Origin: Prorocentrum cordatum
Taxonomy: Eukaryota > Sar > Dinophyceae > Prorocentrales > Prorocentraceae
Reading direction: 5' to 3'
Assembly: GCA_963575745.1 (NCBI GenBank)
Contig: CAUYUJ010021071.1
Span: forward strand, 1-64,000
DNA length: 64,000 nucleotides
Shown here: in pieces, positions 21,715 to 34,393 of the stretch
Position numbering within the stretch: position 1 is the stretch's first letter
Layout of the letters: each line of letters starts with the position of its first letter
Notes under the pieces: model-generated
What the model was told of the DNA's origin: nothing
Databases searched by the model: none
Seen by the model: the letters and a program-made list of their open reading frames with translations, nothing else
Made by a program: the position numbers and the translations under genes

Positions 21715-23106
21715 GCATCCCCTGCACCCATTTCGGCACACCCCTCACACGTTTCGTGGCCCCAAAGGGAGCTCCACCGAAGGCCCCAGTGGCTGCGCTC
21801 GCATGCGGTTCCACCCCCCTTTTCGGCACACCCCTCACACGTTTCGTGGCCCACCAGGGAGCTCCACCGAACGCCCCAGTGGCTGCGCTCGCATGCGGTT
21901 CCACCCCCCATTTCGGCACACCCCTCATACGTTCGTGGCCCCATAGGGAGCTCCACCGAAGGCCCCAGTGGCCGCGCTCGCATGCGGTTCCACCCCCATT
22001 CTCCACCCCCTCATTTCGTGGCCCCATAGGGAGCTCCACCGCACGCCCAGTGCTGCGCTCGCTGCGTTCCACCCCCACCCCCCACCCACTTTCGGCACAC
22101 ACACCCCTCACACGTTTCGTGGCCCCATAGAGAGCTCCACCGAAGGCCCCAGCGTCTGCGCTCGCATGCGGTTCCACCCCCCTTTTCGGCACACCCCTCA
22201 CACGTTTCGTGGCCCCACAGGGAGCTCCACCGAACGCCCCAGTGGCTGCGCTCGCATGCGGTTCCACCCCACATTTCGGCACACCCCTCATACGTTTCGT
22301 GGCCCCATAGGGAGCTCCACCGAACGCCCCAGTGGCTGCGCTCGCATGCGGTTCCACCCCCCATTCTCGCACACCCCTCACACGTTTCGTGGCCCCATAG
22401 GGAGCTCCACCGAACGCCCCAGTGGCTGCGCTCGCATGCGGTTCCACCCCCCCATTTCGGCACACCCCTCACTCGTTTCGTGGCCCCATAGAGAGCTCCA
22501 CCGAAGGCCCCAGCGTCTGCGCTCGCATGCGGTTCCACCCCTCTTTTCGGCACACCCCTCACACGTTTCGTGGCCCCACAGGGAGCTCCACCGAACGCCC
22601 CAGCGGCTGCGCTCGCATGCGGTTCCACCCCCCATTTCGGCACACCCCTCACACGTTTCGTGGCTCCGTAGGGAGGTTCACCGAAGGCCCCAGTGGCTGC
22701 GCTCGCATGCGGTTCCACCCCCAATTCTGGCACACCCCTCACACGCTTCGTGGCCCCATAGGGAGCTCCACCGAAGGCCCCAGTGGCTGCGCTCGCATGC
22801 GGTTCCACCCCTCATTCTGGCACACCCCTCACACGCTTCGTGGCTCCATAGGGAGCTCCACCGAACGCCCCAGTGGCTGCGCTCGCATGCGGTTCCGCCC
22901 CCCATTCTCGCACACCCCTCACACGCTTCGTGGCCCCATAGGGAGCTCCACCGAACGCCCCAGTGGCTGCGCTCGCATGCGGTTCCACCCCCCCATTTCG
23001 GCACACCCCTCACTCGCTTCGTGGCCCCATAGAGAACGCCACCGAGGAAGATATCCACAATTGCGGTATTCACAACTACGTATGGTTGGGTCTTTCGTCA
23101 GGCTAA
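21247..23106 (+). mobile_element. composite repeat element, copy B
   Basis: Same order as copy A: head (21247-21340, nearly identical to 11563-11657), CAT-rich array (21345-21714) including a (CACCAT)n stretch at about 21555-21635, about fifteen 90-bp units (21720-23040), and tail (23045-23106) ending ATGGTTGGGTCTTTCGTCAG. It has no A/T run at the head and no 660-bp insertion. Unit-by-unit similarity to copy A is high, including the variant AGAGAGCTC and CCCAGCGTCTG units in the same relative positions, which points to duplication of a whole array. Confidence 0.87.
21720..23040. repeat. 90-bp tandem array of copy B
   Basis: About fifteen units with the consensus given for copy A. Two units near 21990-22080 are shortened and scrambled. 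Confidence 0.95.
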
Positions 23107-23249
23107 TTTTTCTGCAGTCAATCTCCTACTCGAGGAGCGTGCGGGCGGCCAGGGCAGGAGCAGGCAGCCATTGGACCCTGGACATCGCGTCGGATCTGAG
23201 TGTGCTCGCCCATGGACGGGATATAGATCGCCCGGTCGGAAGGCGACCC
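23107..23249. other. unique spacer
   Basis: Short unassigned sequence between copy B and the TAGGCC minisatellite. No gene recognised. Confidence 0.4.
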
Positions 23250-23875
23250 TCGGCCCTACCAATTGGCCTAGGGTAGCCCAGGGTAGGCCCTACCCAAGAG
23301 GCCCAAGTAGCCTACAGTATGACATTTCCGAGGGCCTGGGGAAGGGCAAAGGCAGGGCCCACTCAAGGGCCTAAGGTAGGGCAAGGGCCCAAAGGCCTGG
23401 GGCAGGCCTAGGGGTAGCCCTGCGGCGACGCCTAGGATAGCCTTAGGGATAGGCCCCGGAGTAGGCCTAGAGTAGGCTCTAATGAGTAAGCCTACGGGTA
23501 CGGCATGGGGGGAAGCCTATAGGAGTAGGCGTGGGGGTAGGCCCTGGGGAACGCCTACGATATGCCTAGGGGAAGGCCCTAGACGTAGGCCTAAAGTGGG
23601 CCTGCCGGTAGGCCGTAGGGTAAGCCTTGGGGTAGGCCTAGGGTAGGCCCTAGGGTAGGCGTAGTGTAAGCGTTGGGATGGTCCTTGGCGTAGGCTCAGC
23701 CCTAGTCATCGGGCTGGCCTAAGGGGAAGGTCCTCGGGGTAGGCCTAGGGTAGGCCTAAGGGAAGGCTCTCGAGGTAAGCCTAGGGTAGGCATAAGGGTA
23801 GGCCCCAGGGTAGGCCTAGGGTAGGCCGTGAGGTAGGCCCTGCCCTAAGCCTAGGTCTTTGGTAGGCCCGTTTCG
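23250..23875. repeat. TAGGCC minisatellite
   Basis: Degenerate units of 9-14 bp around GTAGGCCTAGGGTAGGCCCT. The unit is partly palindromic (AGGCCT, CCTAGG), so both strands look alike. ORFs are chance. Confidence 0.9.
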
Positions 23876-23999
23876 GATCATCCGCCTTCAGGACCTAGGC
23901 CACAGGCCGAAACCCAGAATGCGGATGGTCAGTAAGAGTCCGAATGAAGAGGTCAAATACCGATGAAAGGCTGTTGTTTGGGGGAGGGTGGGGCGTGTA

Positions 24000-24179
24000 C
24001 ATATCTATATATATATATATATATATACACACTGTCGCATACGTAGGTGTGTAGATGTATACATAAAACGGTTCATGCTGATGTACACCTATCTATATAT
24101 ATAGATATATATATATGCATGCATACATATATACATACATACATACATACATACATACATACATACATACATACATACA

Positions 24180-24215
<36 letters not shown>
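24000..24215. repeat. TA and TACA microsatellites
   Basis: (TA)n at about 24005-24026 and 24090-24115, then (CATA)n at about 24119-24207. Confidence 0.95.
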
Positions 24216-25060
<845 letters not shown>

Positions 25061-25159
25061 CATGCTTGTATACGCATATTCACTTATACATTGCATGTCT
25101 ACCTGCGCGCCCCCGGTTTCCCCTTTTTTTATATTCTCCTTCTTTACATATATGTATAT

Positions 25160-25735
25160 ACGTGTGCGCACATATGTTTGGACAGGCGGGGGGTTGGCGG
25201 ATGCCGGTCAGAAAAAAGACTGGGCAGATTCCTTTTTTCTTCTCTGTCTCTCTCTCTCTCTCTTTCTCTGTTTTTTCTGTCGGCCATAGTTCTGGCAATG
25301 CTGGTCTAAACCCCGCAGGACCCGGCGACCCCCCCCCAATCGGCCCCGTGGCTCGCCAGACCCAGCAGGCAGGAACTTCCGCCCCGACTGTTCCCGGCCG
25401 CCGCCGCCGCCCGTCCTGGGAGCGCCCTGCCGCCTCCCAGGCCGGGGGTCGCGGTGAGCAAGCGGCCGGGGTGGCCGCGGGAGAAGCGGCCGAGGGCCGA
25501 TAGGTGTGTAACCCAGGGGACTACTGATTAGTTCCTGCGAGTCTTGCGCACGGCGCCCCCAAGTTTCAGGGTGGAACGGGGGGGGGCGACGCAGCTGCCG
25601 CGCGTCAGTGGGCGGCCGACGACGATCGACCCCCGCAGCCCTCCTCGCCCATGCGTTTACCGCAAATGTTCCTATGTTTGGGCAGCTGGCGGGAACCAGT
25701 CAGACAGGAAACGACCCCCATGTTTATCATTTGTT
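25160..25735. repeat. two related segments, each preceding a CT run
   Basis: 25168-25225 and 25672-25722 share TATGTTTGG-CAG, TGGCGG and CAGTCAGA-like blocks in the same order, and each is followed by a CT microsatellite. The 25300-25600 spacer is GC-rich without a recognised gene. Confidence 0.45.
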
Positions 25736-25739
25736 GTAA

Positions 25740-25746
25740 TGTTGTT

Positions 25747-25826
<80 letters not shown>

Positions 25827-25830
25827 GATG

Positions 25831-25897
<67 letters not shown>

Positions 25898-25928
25898 TCT
25901 CTCTCTCTCTCTCCTCTCTTCTCTCTCT

Positions 25929-26010
<82 letters not shown>

Positions 26011-26020
26011 GTATATATAA
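25740..26020. repeat. CT microsatellite
   Basis: Nearly pure CT tract of about 260 bp with a short TATA break at 25821 and a TA end. Confidence 0.95.
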
Positions 26021-26522
26021 AACATGTATGTATATATCCCTCTCTCTCTCTGTTTCAGTCTTTTGCCTGGGTATTCAATATCCCTGCAATATGTCCCGAC
26101 GATGTCCCATAGTCAGTGGACTTCGCATACGACATGGAAAAAAAGAAGGAGAGAGAGAGAGAGAGAGAGAGAATGCCGTCAAGCAAGCAACATATGCAAC
26201 CCTGAAAGGAGGAGGCCGGCCCGCCGGCCGATATGCGCGGCCGCGCGCGGGTGCGATCCTTCTCTGTCGCACCTGAGCCAAACAGCTTCAGGAAATATCT
26301 AAGTCAAGAAGAGAAGCGGACAGCGCAAGCAAATGCGGGTGAGAAGGGCAGGAACCAGGTGGCGCGAAGGGGCGCATTGACTCCCCCCGCGGCGGGATGC
26401 GCAGAGCCGCCGCGACCCCAGGAGCGAACCCCAAAAGGAAAGTTCCACCGCTCGACGGTGGGCGCCTGGGGGCAGGAGGCTGGAGATGCCCGACGTTCCC
26501 CGCCTGAGTTAATATTCTCAGC
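26021..26522. other. spacer with a GA run
   Basis: A (GA)n run lies at about 26148-26172. The remainder is mixed composition without a recognised gene. It borders the low-coordinate (3') end of the minus-strand retroelement block. I looked for a sequence shared with 47.3-48.6 kb (an LTR) and saw none. Confidence 0.4.
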
Positions 26523-29500
26523 TCAAGTCTCAATGCCCGCGTACACCTGGTGCATCCGCTCCACGAAGTAGCACGATTCAGCTCCGACTGTGTCGTGCCG
26601 AATGATGCCATCTTCATCTTCATATTCATCTTCATCTTCTCCAGCGGTCTCGCGACTCCCAAGAATTCTCCCATTGCGATTATCTGCGTGTGCCGCAGTC
26701 GCTTGATGGACTCCATTCATATTGTTCATGATGTCCCCGGTCCTTCTCCGACGAGCTCGCCTTCGGCGCAGGCAGAGGCGCGGGCGCTCGCGATTTTCTC
26801 GATGATCCAGAAGATCGGCGAAACTTATCGTTACACTCATCACGCTTAAACCATTGCCACGTTTTGCTGTGGCCCGTAACTGTCCGATGTCGTGAAAATG
26901 TACACAATATCCTCGAGCCTCTAAAGTGTCACTTTTGTCTTCGAAGTCGACGGTCGTGTCCCAGATGCCGCCCATGTGCGGCCCGGCGCCATGGCCATCG
27001 CGGGAAGATCCGCCACCCGGCGCAACCGCCGGTGTTTGTGGTGTACATCTCTCAATCCTAGGTTCGTCGGCCCAGGATCGAACTCTACCCGGCTCGACCC
27101 ATTTCGTCTCGTGGCCTGACGCGGCCGCGCTGGCAGACGCAGACGGGTTAGGAGCAGCGGGATAAGATGTCCTCCCGCATTGCTGACGGCTCTCTCGGAG
27201 GTGGCCGAGAACGTTGCCTAGTTCGCTGCGTGGCGACATTGTCAGCAACAGAAATCAGGCCACCCGCTGGTGACTCAGCGTGAGCCGTCTGTGGGAGGCG
27301 CGGCCGCGCCGTTTTCCGCTCTCGCCCTACGAAGGAGATCGATGATTCCGACAGCGCTGTCGGCATTGAGAAATCCCAATGAGGTCAGTCGCAAGACAAA
27401 TGTTGACACTTTGTGGTTGAAACGTCAACGTACTCATGAAGACAATAGCGCCATGAATGTTGACGCAACTATCTGGCGCGGTCTTGGAAACCTTAGTTCC
27501 AAATCCTTCACGCCAGTTAGCAAGCAAATCGAATGCTTCGATTGCTGATCGGCTTCGAATGTCCGGAGCATAAGCACCCCCGAAGGATTGATCAGATGTC
27601 GGAACACGCTGGATTTCATATCCGGGAGAGGTAACATAGATTCCCGCAGACATGAATTATAATATCATCTCGCGTACTGTTAAAAGAACTCCCCCCCACC
27701 TTCCGTGGATGGGGACGCCGTTGGATGGCCGATCCCAAATTTTGTCTATAAGCTCTCCTAGTCCCGGAGGTGCGTCATGGATCACGTCTGAATCCAATTG
27801 CCTCGCATTCTGATCACTCGAGGGGCACTCAAGAACAAACGGTGCTGCAACTTTGGTGACCTCTGATCTTTCAGACGTGTTGCTGTCGTGTTTGAAACCA
27901 CCCATGCAGACCGACATGGAGATTAAATCAAGCCCAAAGGGCAGCTCTCTATCTGCAATAGTCATCTCGCGACGCTGCGCAGCGCACGCGCTGCAAATAC
28001 CGTTTGACGCTTCAGCTTTTGATGCACGCGGTAAAATCGCGCCATCGCTGCGGCTTGGCCGGTGGCGAAGAACAACAACAATTTGAAAACCAATATCTCC
28101 AAGCATGGTGACTGCGAGTGCTTGGTTCGCCGCTCGAAAACTGTCCGTTAACATCGTTCATTTCCTTCTCCCACTGAACCCAGCCCACCTCCGGTTGCAT
28201 GACATCTGCACTAACATGATCCCAACCAAGCACAGCAAGCGCAGAACATTTCATGGGGCGAGCATATTGGTCAAGATCGGGTGTCAAGATATATGGCCAA
28301 CATTGGGCAGCAGTGGGGCGACCATTTCCCCCGTGCTTTTGTTTCAACCAATTAAGAAATCTCAGCTTCAAGGGCTCAAGATACTGGAAGAAGGGCTCAT
28401 GTCGCGCCGGCGGCTGTGCCGAGGCGCCGCTGGGGCACCATGAAGGAACAGTTCCTGGCATTGAAATAACGTGTGTTCCTCCAGCCGATGACATCTTTTC
28501 AAGGGCTAGATCATCGAGATCCCATTTACGTTGATGCTGTTCCACCTTGGTCAGATTGTCTAAGGCATCAGCAGAGCTTTCCTTCATTGCTCTTAGCCTG
28601 TTATTGATGATCATGGACCGGTCATCTCCAATTGGGGGGTCTCCAGACGCGGCTGGAGGCCCAGGGGCACCCAGGCGGCAGACAACGCCTGATCGGCCGG
28701 CTTCTGCAAATAATTTGCCCCGACATTCAATGTGTAATTTACCGCGACGTGGCAATGTAAACAGTGCCCAAAAACCTGCTCTTACAGCACGACGATTGGC
28801 ACACATGGATCTGCCGTCCTCAGTCCACAGTTTTTGCATTACGCGGTCCTTTTCTTCATCAGAGAGAGTGGATCGCCTGGGTCCCGTTGCGCCCTCATCA
28901 AAGAAATACAACGCCCTGATTGTCAGGCGAGAGAGCAAATTCTCATACAGACCACTCTTGAGCAAAGATTAAGATCCACAGCATATGCGGTTCTTGGTTT
29001 GCGTCTACTCGACGACTCGCTGACAGTTGTACGATTCGAGAAACATCGTTAAAACGTGCTTCGCCTGTCGCCACGAGAGTCCCATCGCGACAGATGCGAT
29101 GTCGAAGGCGGGACAGTACTCTTCCATTGAGGACAATAACCGATGACCAATCCTGATTGCGTGCAACCTCAATCCCCCATAAATTGGGAGTAATTGTTTG
29201 AGGCCATCGTCCATCAGCGGGTACTCCACCGCACACAGAAGTAACGCCCTCAGCCTGGCACGCCCTGATAAGTGCAGCGTCGCAATCCTTCCGCTGGCTG
29301 AGCCAGTGAGGAATATGCAGAGCATCTCCTGGTAGAAATTCATGCTTCGTTGGTATCAATCTAAGAAGATCGTAATCTGGCGCCTTGCACAGTCCTTGGT
29401 GCTTACCTGGGTATCTGATGACGCCATTGCCAAGAGTCGATTCTTCCATAGCCTCTATGGGCGCAGTGTGCAACAAGTGTCCGTGACATCGCGCCACTCC

Positions 29501-29686
29501 AAACTCATAAGGAGCACGCGCGCGCTCAATGTTGTGAGCAAAACGAAAGTGCCCCTGGCATGCTGGAAAGAACAGTGGAATGGGCTTGGCGGCCCTCTCA
29601 GCTCTGTCAACATTAAAGGCTCGGCCCCCGGTTTCCTCATCGACGACTGCGTCGTGTGAGGCGTCAGGGCCCAGGAAAGAAATCAA
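26523..29686 (-). pseudogene. 3' coding block of retroelement region, unrecognised, frameshifted
   Basis: Consecutive minus-strand open stretches of 247 (28943-29686), 317 (28012-28965), 165 (27657-28154), 108 (27327-27653) and 241 codons (26523-27248) follow one another with small overlaps, as expected of one long frame broken by indels. The peptides are not low-complexity. Examples of distinctive segments are GVARCHGHLLHT (about 29480), LTPDLDQYARPM (about 28270) and GAYAPDIRSRSAIEAF (about 27560). I recognise no domain. Base composition is about 50 percent GC, unlike the GC-rich DNA around the block. It could be a 3' ORF of the retroelement or part of a second element. Confidence 0.45.
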
Positions 29687-29690
29687 TCGA

Positions 29691-32600
29691 TTATATCTCT
29701 GTTTCAGGAATGATCATGATGTCACCAGATCGGACACCGAGAACATCGATCTCTCCTGAGGGCAGCATTGTGAAAGCGTGCATGGCATAGGCAACAGTGG
29801 CATGTGAGATGCCATATGCTCTCATTTTCTGGATGGTATTACCCACATATACCAATCCGCCCGACCATCGGGCGCCCTCAACACAATGTCTCGCCAGGTA
29901 CACCAAGCTCTCACCTATGGGTTCTGCTCGCGCATGAGACCGGTGACTGCGCTTCCGCCAGAATTCGGAGCTTCCCAGCATGGCGGTGCCGCGACTAATC
30001 CCCGGAAGTGTTGCCTCCGCTTCCTCGGCTGCGCTGGTAGCGCCAGTCGGCATTACTAAGGGAATAAGTGCGATATAAGCGCCGGTCATCCGAATCCAAC
30101 TCTGCTTTCAGAAACTGAAGCGCAAACTCGAGGTCTTCTAGGTCAATTTCACCGAGCATCGCAAATCTGGAGTCTTGCACCAATCGCGCGTTGTCCTTGA
30201 TAGCGCTATAAGAACGCCCACGAACTGCCGTAATGCGCGGGGATGCCGGGCCAGCCCCGTGGGCTTCCATAGCCTGTTTTCGCACCTCGTCGCCCGTTCC
30301 CTTTCTGATGTTCGCTCGCTGCAGTGATGCGAGGCACAAGGGGCTTCCGTCAATATGCGACGTCGCGCGGCCAACATTCCCAACTCGACTTGGAAGGTTA
30401 GGCCCCCGAGCTGATCATGGCCAGGCGTTGGCGGGGCACTCGCGCGCAAAAGTAAATTCTCGGCAGCTGGACTTGCGCCCGCATCCACACCGTCTCAGCG
30501 CATTAAGCGATGCTGTTCCCGGGGAAAAAGAATTCTCAGTCTATTATCATTTGGATCCCTCTCCGTCTCCGAATCATATACGCCCGACCCGTCATCCCAT
30601 TTGTCGGGAGGCCCTTCAACCCCAGGGGGCCGCGATCCCCCCCCCCCTCGCCGACGTCGGCCCCAGCTGTGCCGGCCAATGCCACCGGATCGGGAATCGT
30701 TACTGCATTTTGGACCTCCCCGGTAGGAATGAACTCCGGGTGCCGAAGCTCGATGAAAGTGCGCAAACAATAAGCCCAAGTTTGTAGGGCAATGAATACT
30801 CAGATGGTTCATTCCTCCTCTCTCGCGCCTGATCCAGGTGGCGACGCGCCCAAATTGGCATGTCGTCCCTCAGGAAAGTTGCCTCTTCAACCGTGAGTTC
30901 CCGCACGCGCCCCTCGCCAGTGCGCCCCAGGCGCATCCGCCAAAGGAGCGTAATTCCATCGCGAAACGACACGTGCGCTCGGCTTGATTGCGGCCCAAAA
31001 TGCATCATCAAAAGAATATTTAACAACTTAGTAAGTTCTGCTATAGGGCCATCGTCTGCAATGTCTCGCTTCAGCAATGTCATATCGATTCAACATATGT
31101 TGTCTGCAATAGCAGAACTTGTCAACCTCGCAAACACTCCAGTCCATTATGAGGGGGGCTCAAGGAAGTCGAATTGGAGAGTTCCGAGCTCTTCCGAGAC
31201 AAATGTCTTCATGAACTTCGGGTCTGCCTCAACCGTGCCAAATCGTCTAGGCTGTGCCTTTAATTGCAAAGCAGCCTCCCGTTCACTGTGTCGAGGATCC
31301 GATTTCGGCGGATCCCTCGGAGGGGGTCTGGGAGGCACAGGCGGACCCTTTGGGCCCCTAACGGCCGGTGCGTCTGCCGTCGCAGGAGACGCCCCCCCCC
31401 CCCCCCCAACGATGGGGCCCATCCAGGAGGAGGAGGAGGAGGAGGAGGATTACGCATGCCCGGCGGCGGCGCCTGAGGTGCCCTTGTTGGAATCTGACTA
31501 GCCTCCCGTTCCTTAGCCGCTGCTTCATGGGCAGGTGCAGGAGGAGGAATGGGCGGCTTCGCTACATTGTCCGATAATGCTTCCCAGCGATCCTTGCCCC
31601 CTGGCGGCGGTGCCGTAGGGGGGCAATTCCTCTTCTTGTTGCTCATTGTTGGACCCATCAGCCGCCGCATCCCCCTGGCCCCCTGGCACCAGAGGCGCAG
31701 GGGGTCTAGCGGGCTTCGGAGGCGGAGGCTTGGGCTCCTGAGGCCACTCAAAGCGTGGAATCTGTTAGTCCCACGAGGAACAGATCCGCCCGCCAGCTGC
31801 GATGGCGGCGTGGCCTTAGCCTCCCTCTGCCTCTGATCCAACTGACTCTCTCTCTCCTCTGCTCCGTCCAGGAATGGGCGCTCATAATTGAGTTTGCACC
31901 CTTTTCTTTCTAATTGTTCCCACATGTTCTCCATTGATTGGTCGCGGTGGAGATGTGGCGAAGCGTTATCCTGCAACTCGACCGGCGCGAAGTCAGGAAC
32001 CCACTGACGGGTTGGTTTCTGACCTTATTCATCAAATCAAGTCGGCATTGCCCCCTCAATCGTTCGACAGTGAAGTCTTTATAAACTGCTCCATCTTCTT
32101 CCAACGAATGTCGCAATATCGTCCAATAACCAGCCCCATGCGTCTGTGGTGCAGCGGGGCTCCAATGGCAAATGCGTATCCCACACATCATTACTTGACC
32201 AGAATCCGTCGTGAATTACTGCGTCGGCCCGCCATCGCCAGTAACAAGCTTCGGAGAACTCCAAAATACTATTTCCACGGCATTCCATTATCCATCACAG
32301 AAGGTTTCTTCCGCAATTGCGCATTTCAGGTGAGCATCAGGATTGCCATCCGGGCACGCAAAAGAATATATTCAAACATTCGTCTTCTTCACTGGTCCCC
32401 AGTACTCCGGGTCGGAAGGGAGGATCTGATGCCCTTCGAAAATCGAGTGGAGCACCCCAGCGGATGTTCCATGGGACTGCCCTGTCCAATTCTTACCTGA
32501 TATTTGCTCTGCTAGTGTCTCATCATCATCATGGACATTAAGAGGCAGCGTCAACTGAACACATTTCTGTTTTTCTTTGTGCGCCACAAGCGCTGCTTTC

Positions 32601-34393
32601 TCCCGCGCGCTGCGGTCGGCAATTGTCAGCGGTTCCCCAGACACTGTGCGGTCGCGTCTCGTAACAAAGAACTTGGCCCAATTAGGAATCACGTATTCTG
32701 GACGCGAAGGCGGCCGCTTCGTGATTTCCTTTAGCAAATTTCCGGCCGGCCATGCATCTCCATTCGACGCGGCACAAAGTCGATGATAAGCATCACGGTG
32801 CACGAATGTCTCATTGTTCTTCAGTTTGGAGATCAAAACATCAGAGCTCTCACCTGGCCACATATGTTTCATACTTTAGAGGCGTTGAGCTAGCTCCCTG
32901 GCGTTCTGGGGCTTCAAAGCGACGGCCTGCGGATCTTGATTTCCATCTTTACCAATCAGCGCAAGTGCAGTGTGATGCGGCAACTTGACTGGCCACCTGC
33001 GAACGTTATCTTTGTGACCAATCGGCGGACACTTTCTCTTAATGCGCGCTCGCGATGTTCGGCAGCGGAAATGGCGGCTGCCACTTTGACAAGCTCAACC
33101 GAGCGCGCTCGGGCCTGCATTGAACTCGCGGCTGCGCCAGGACCAGCCTGGTCGTTCGCATATTTCGCAGTTCGTGGACGCTTCCCAGCAGGATTGGACG
33201 TCGTTGCTGCCCCAGCAGGACTAACCTCCAATTTGTCATCCTGCCTCGGCGAGGGCTGCGCCCCGGAGTCTCGCCAAGCAATTTGCTCGGCAGGGTTCGC
33301 CGGTGAAGAAAAGAGCGGCCGAGATGCACCCAATGCAAATATTGCGTCCTGCATGAACTGATCAACGAGCATCTTTTCTCCAACGCGACGCGTGGTGTGT
33401 CCCTCGGAAGGCATGCCAGGCATGCGCGGCAAGCTCCTCTAGGAAATAATGGTACTCATCCCATTTCACATATCTCGCAGCACTACTCTCTTTCAAAATG
33501 AACTCTCCTCACTCTGGCGAGAACATAGGATGCCTCGCTCCTTCTCCTCATCCATCAGAATCAAAAGGAACTGTGGTGAGCGGATCAGCAAATGGGAGCG
33601 TTCCTAAAATCGAAGCTGGAGCTGCGCCCTCAACAGGGCACCATTTGGTCCAATACGTGGCATACTCCTCATAGGTAGCTTCAACCCTCGAGTATCCATC
33701 TTCTCGAAGATCGTTGTCATAGGCACACCCCTGAGGGACAGAGCCGCCAGCGGGTTGGCAAAATAACCAGGCTGCTAGACGGGCTGCCTTCATCGCGTGA
33801 TCAGCCATCAACTCGCCTCCATGGACATCGACGGCTGCATCGTCTGTGTCCAACTTGGATGAATGATGTTTGCCAACAAAACCGATGCAAGCATGCGCCG
33901 TCCAATATCCTTAGCTGGGGCTGAATGCCTGCGATCTTGCGTCGTTCGATGCGCTGATTCATGCGCGCCCGCAACAGGGTAGCAAGATCGTCCCATATTT
34001 TGTTCTAAATGATCCACCTTCGGGTTGCCAACATCGGTGGTCTCCACCAACTTAGAGAACCCGAGTAGCCCCCGACTTGGAACGTTTGACAGCTTCATCG
34101 ATCATTCTTTCGGCTGTCTCGAAGACTTTCCCAAGCGATGCCACCAATTCGTGGGGCTCAGCGTTCTTCTGCTTTGTTCCTGGCAGTTCTGTGACATGGT
34201 AATCAGCATCAACAATGTCATTCGTGGACCAAAATATATACTGCATTGGCGTGCTCTGCCCTGGCCTGAAGTTATTCACGTGGACAGAAGCCCGATTGCC
34301 CCACGCGTGGTCCTTCTTGATCAAATCCAAAGGCGTTGGCCCACATGCTCCACTTTTAACATCTACATCCGTTCCATAGAGATGATCCCTCAT
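29691..34393 (-). pseudogene. middle coding block of retroelement region, unrecognised, frameshifted
   Basis: Minus-strand open pieces tile this interval: 34052-34393, 33808-34098, 33548-33853, 32956-33432, 32372-32872, 31910-32288, 31147-31976, 30700-31083, 29995-30339 and 29691-30089. A Pro-rich stretch (31260-31500) includes a C11 run on the + strand. The piece at 29691-30089 ends in VRSGDIMIIPETEI before a stop. Tiling on one strand across 4.7 kb argues for a decayed long ORF rather than chance frames. Function unknown. Confidence 0.42.

Noticed and set aside
28365-31160. Dinoflagellate spliced-leader relics (GGCTCAAG at about 28373 and 31153)
   Set aside because: Only the last eight bases match, and the preceding leader sequence is absent, so a chance match is likely.
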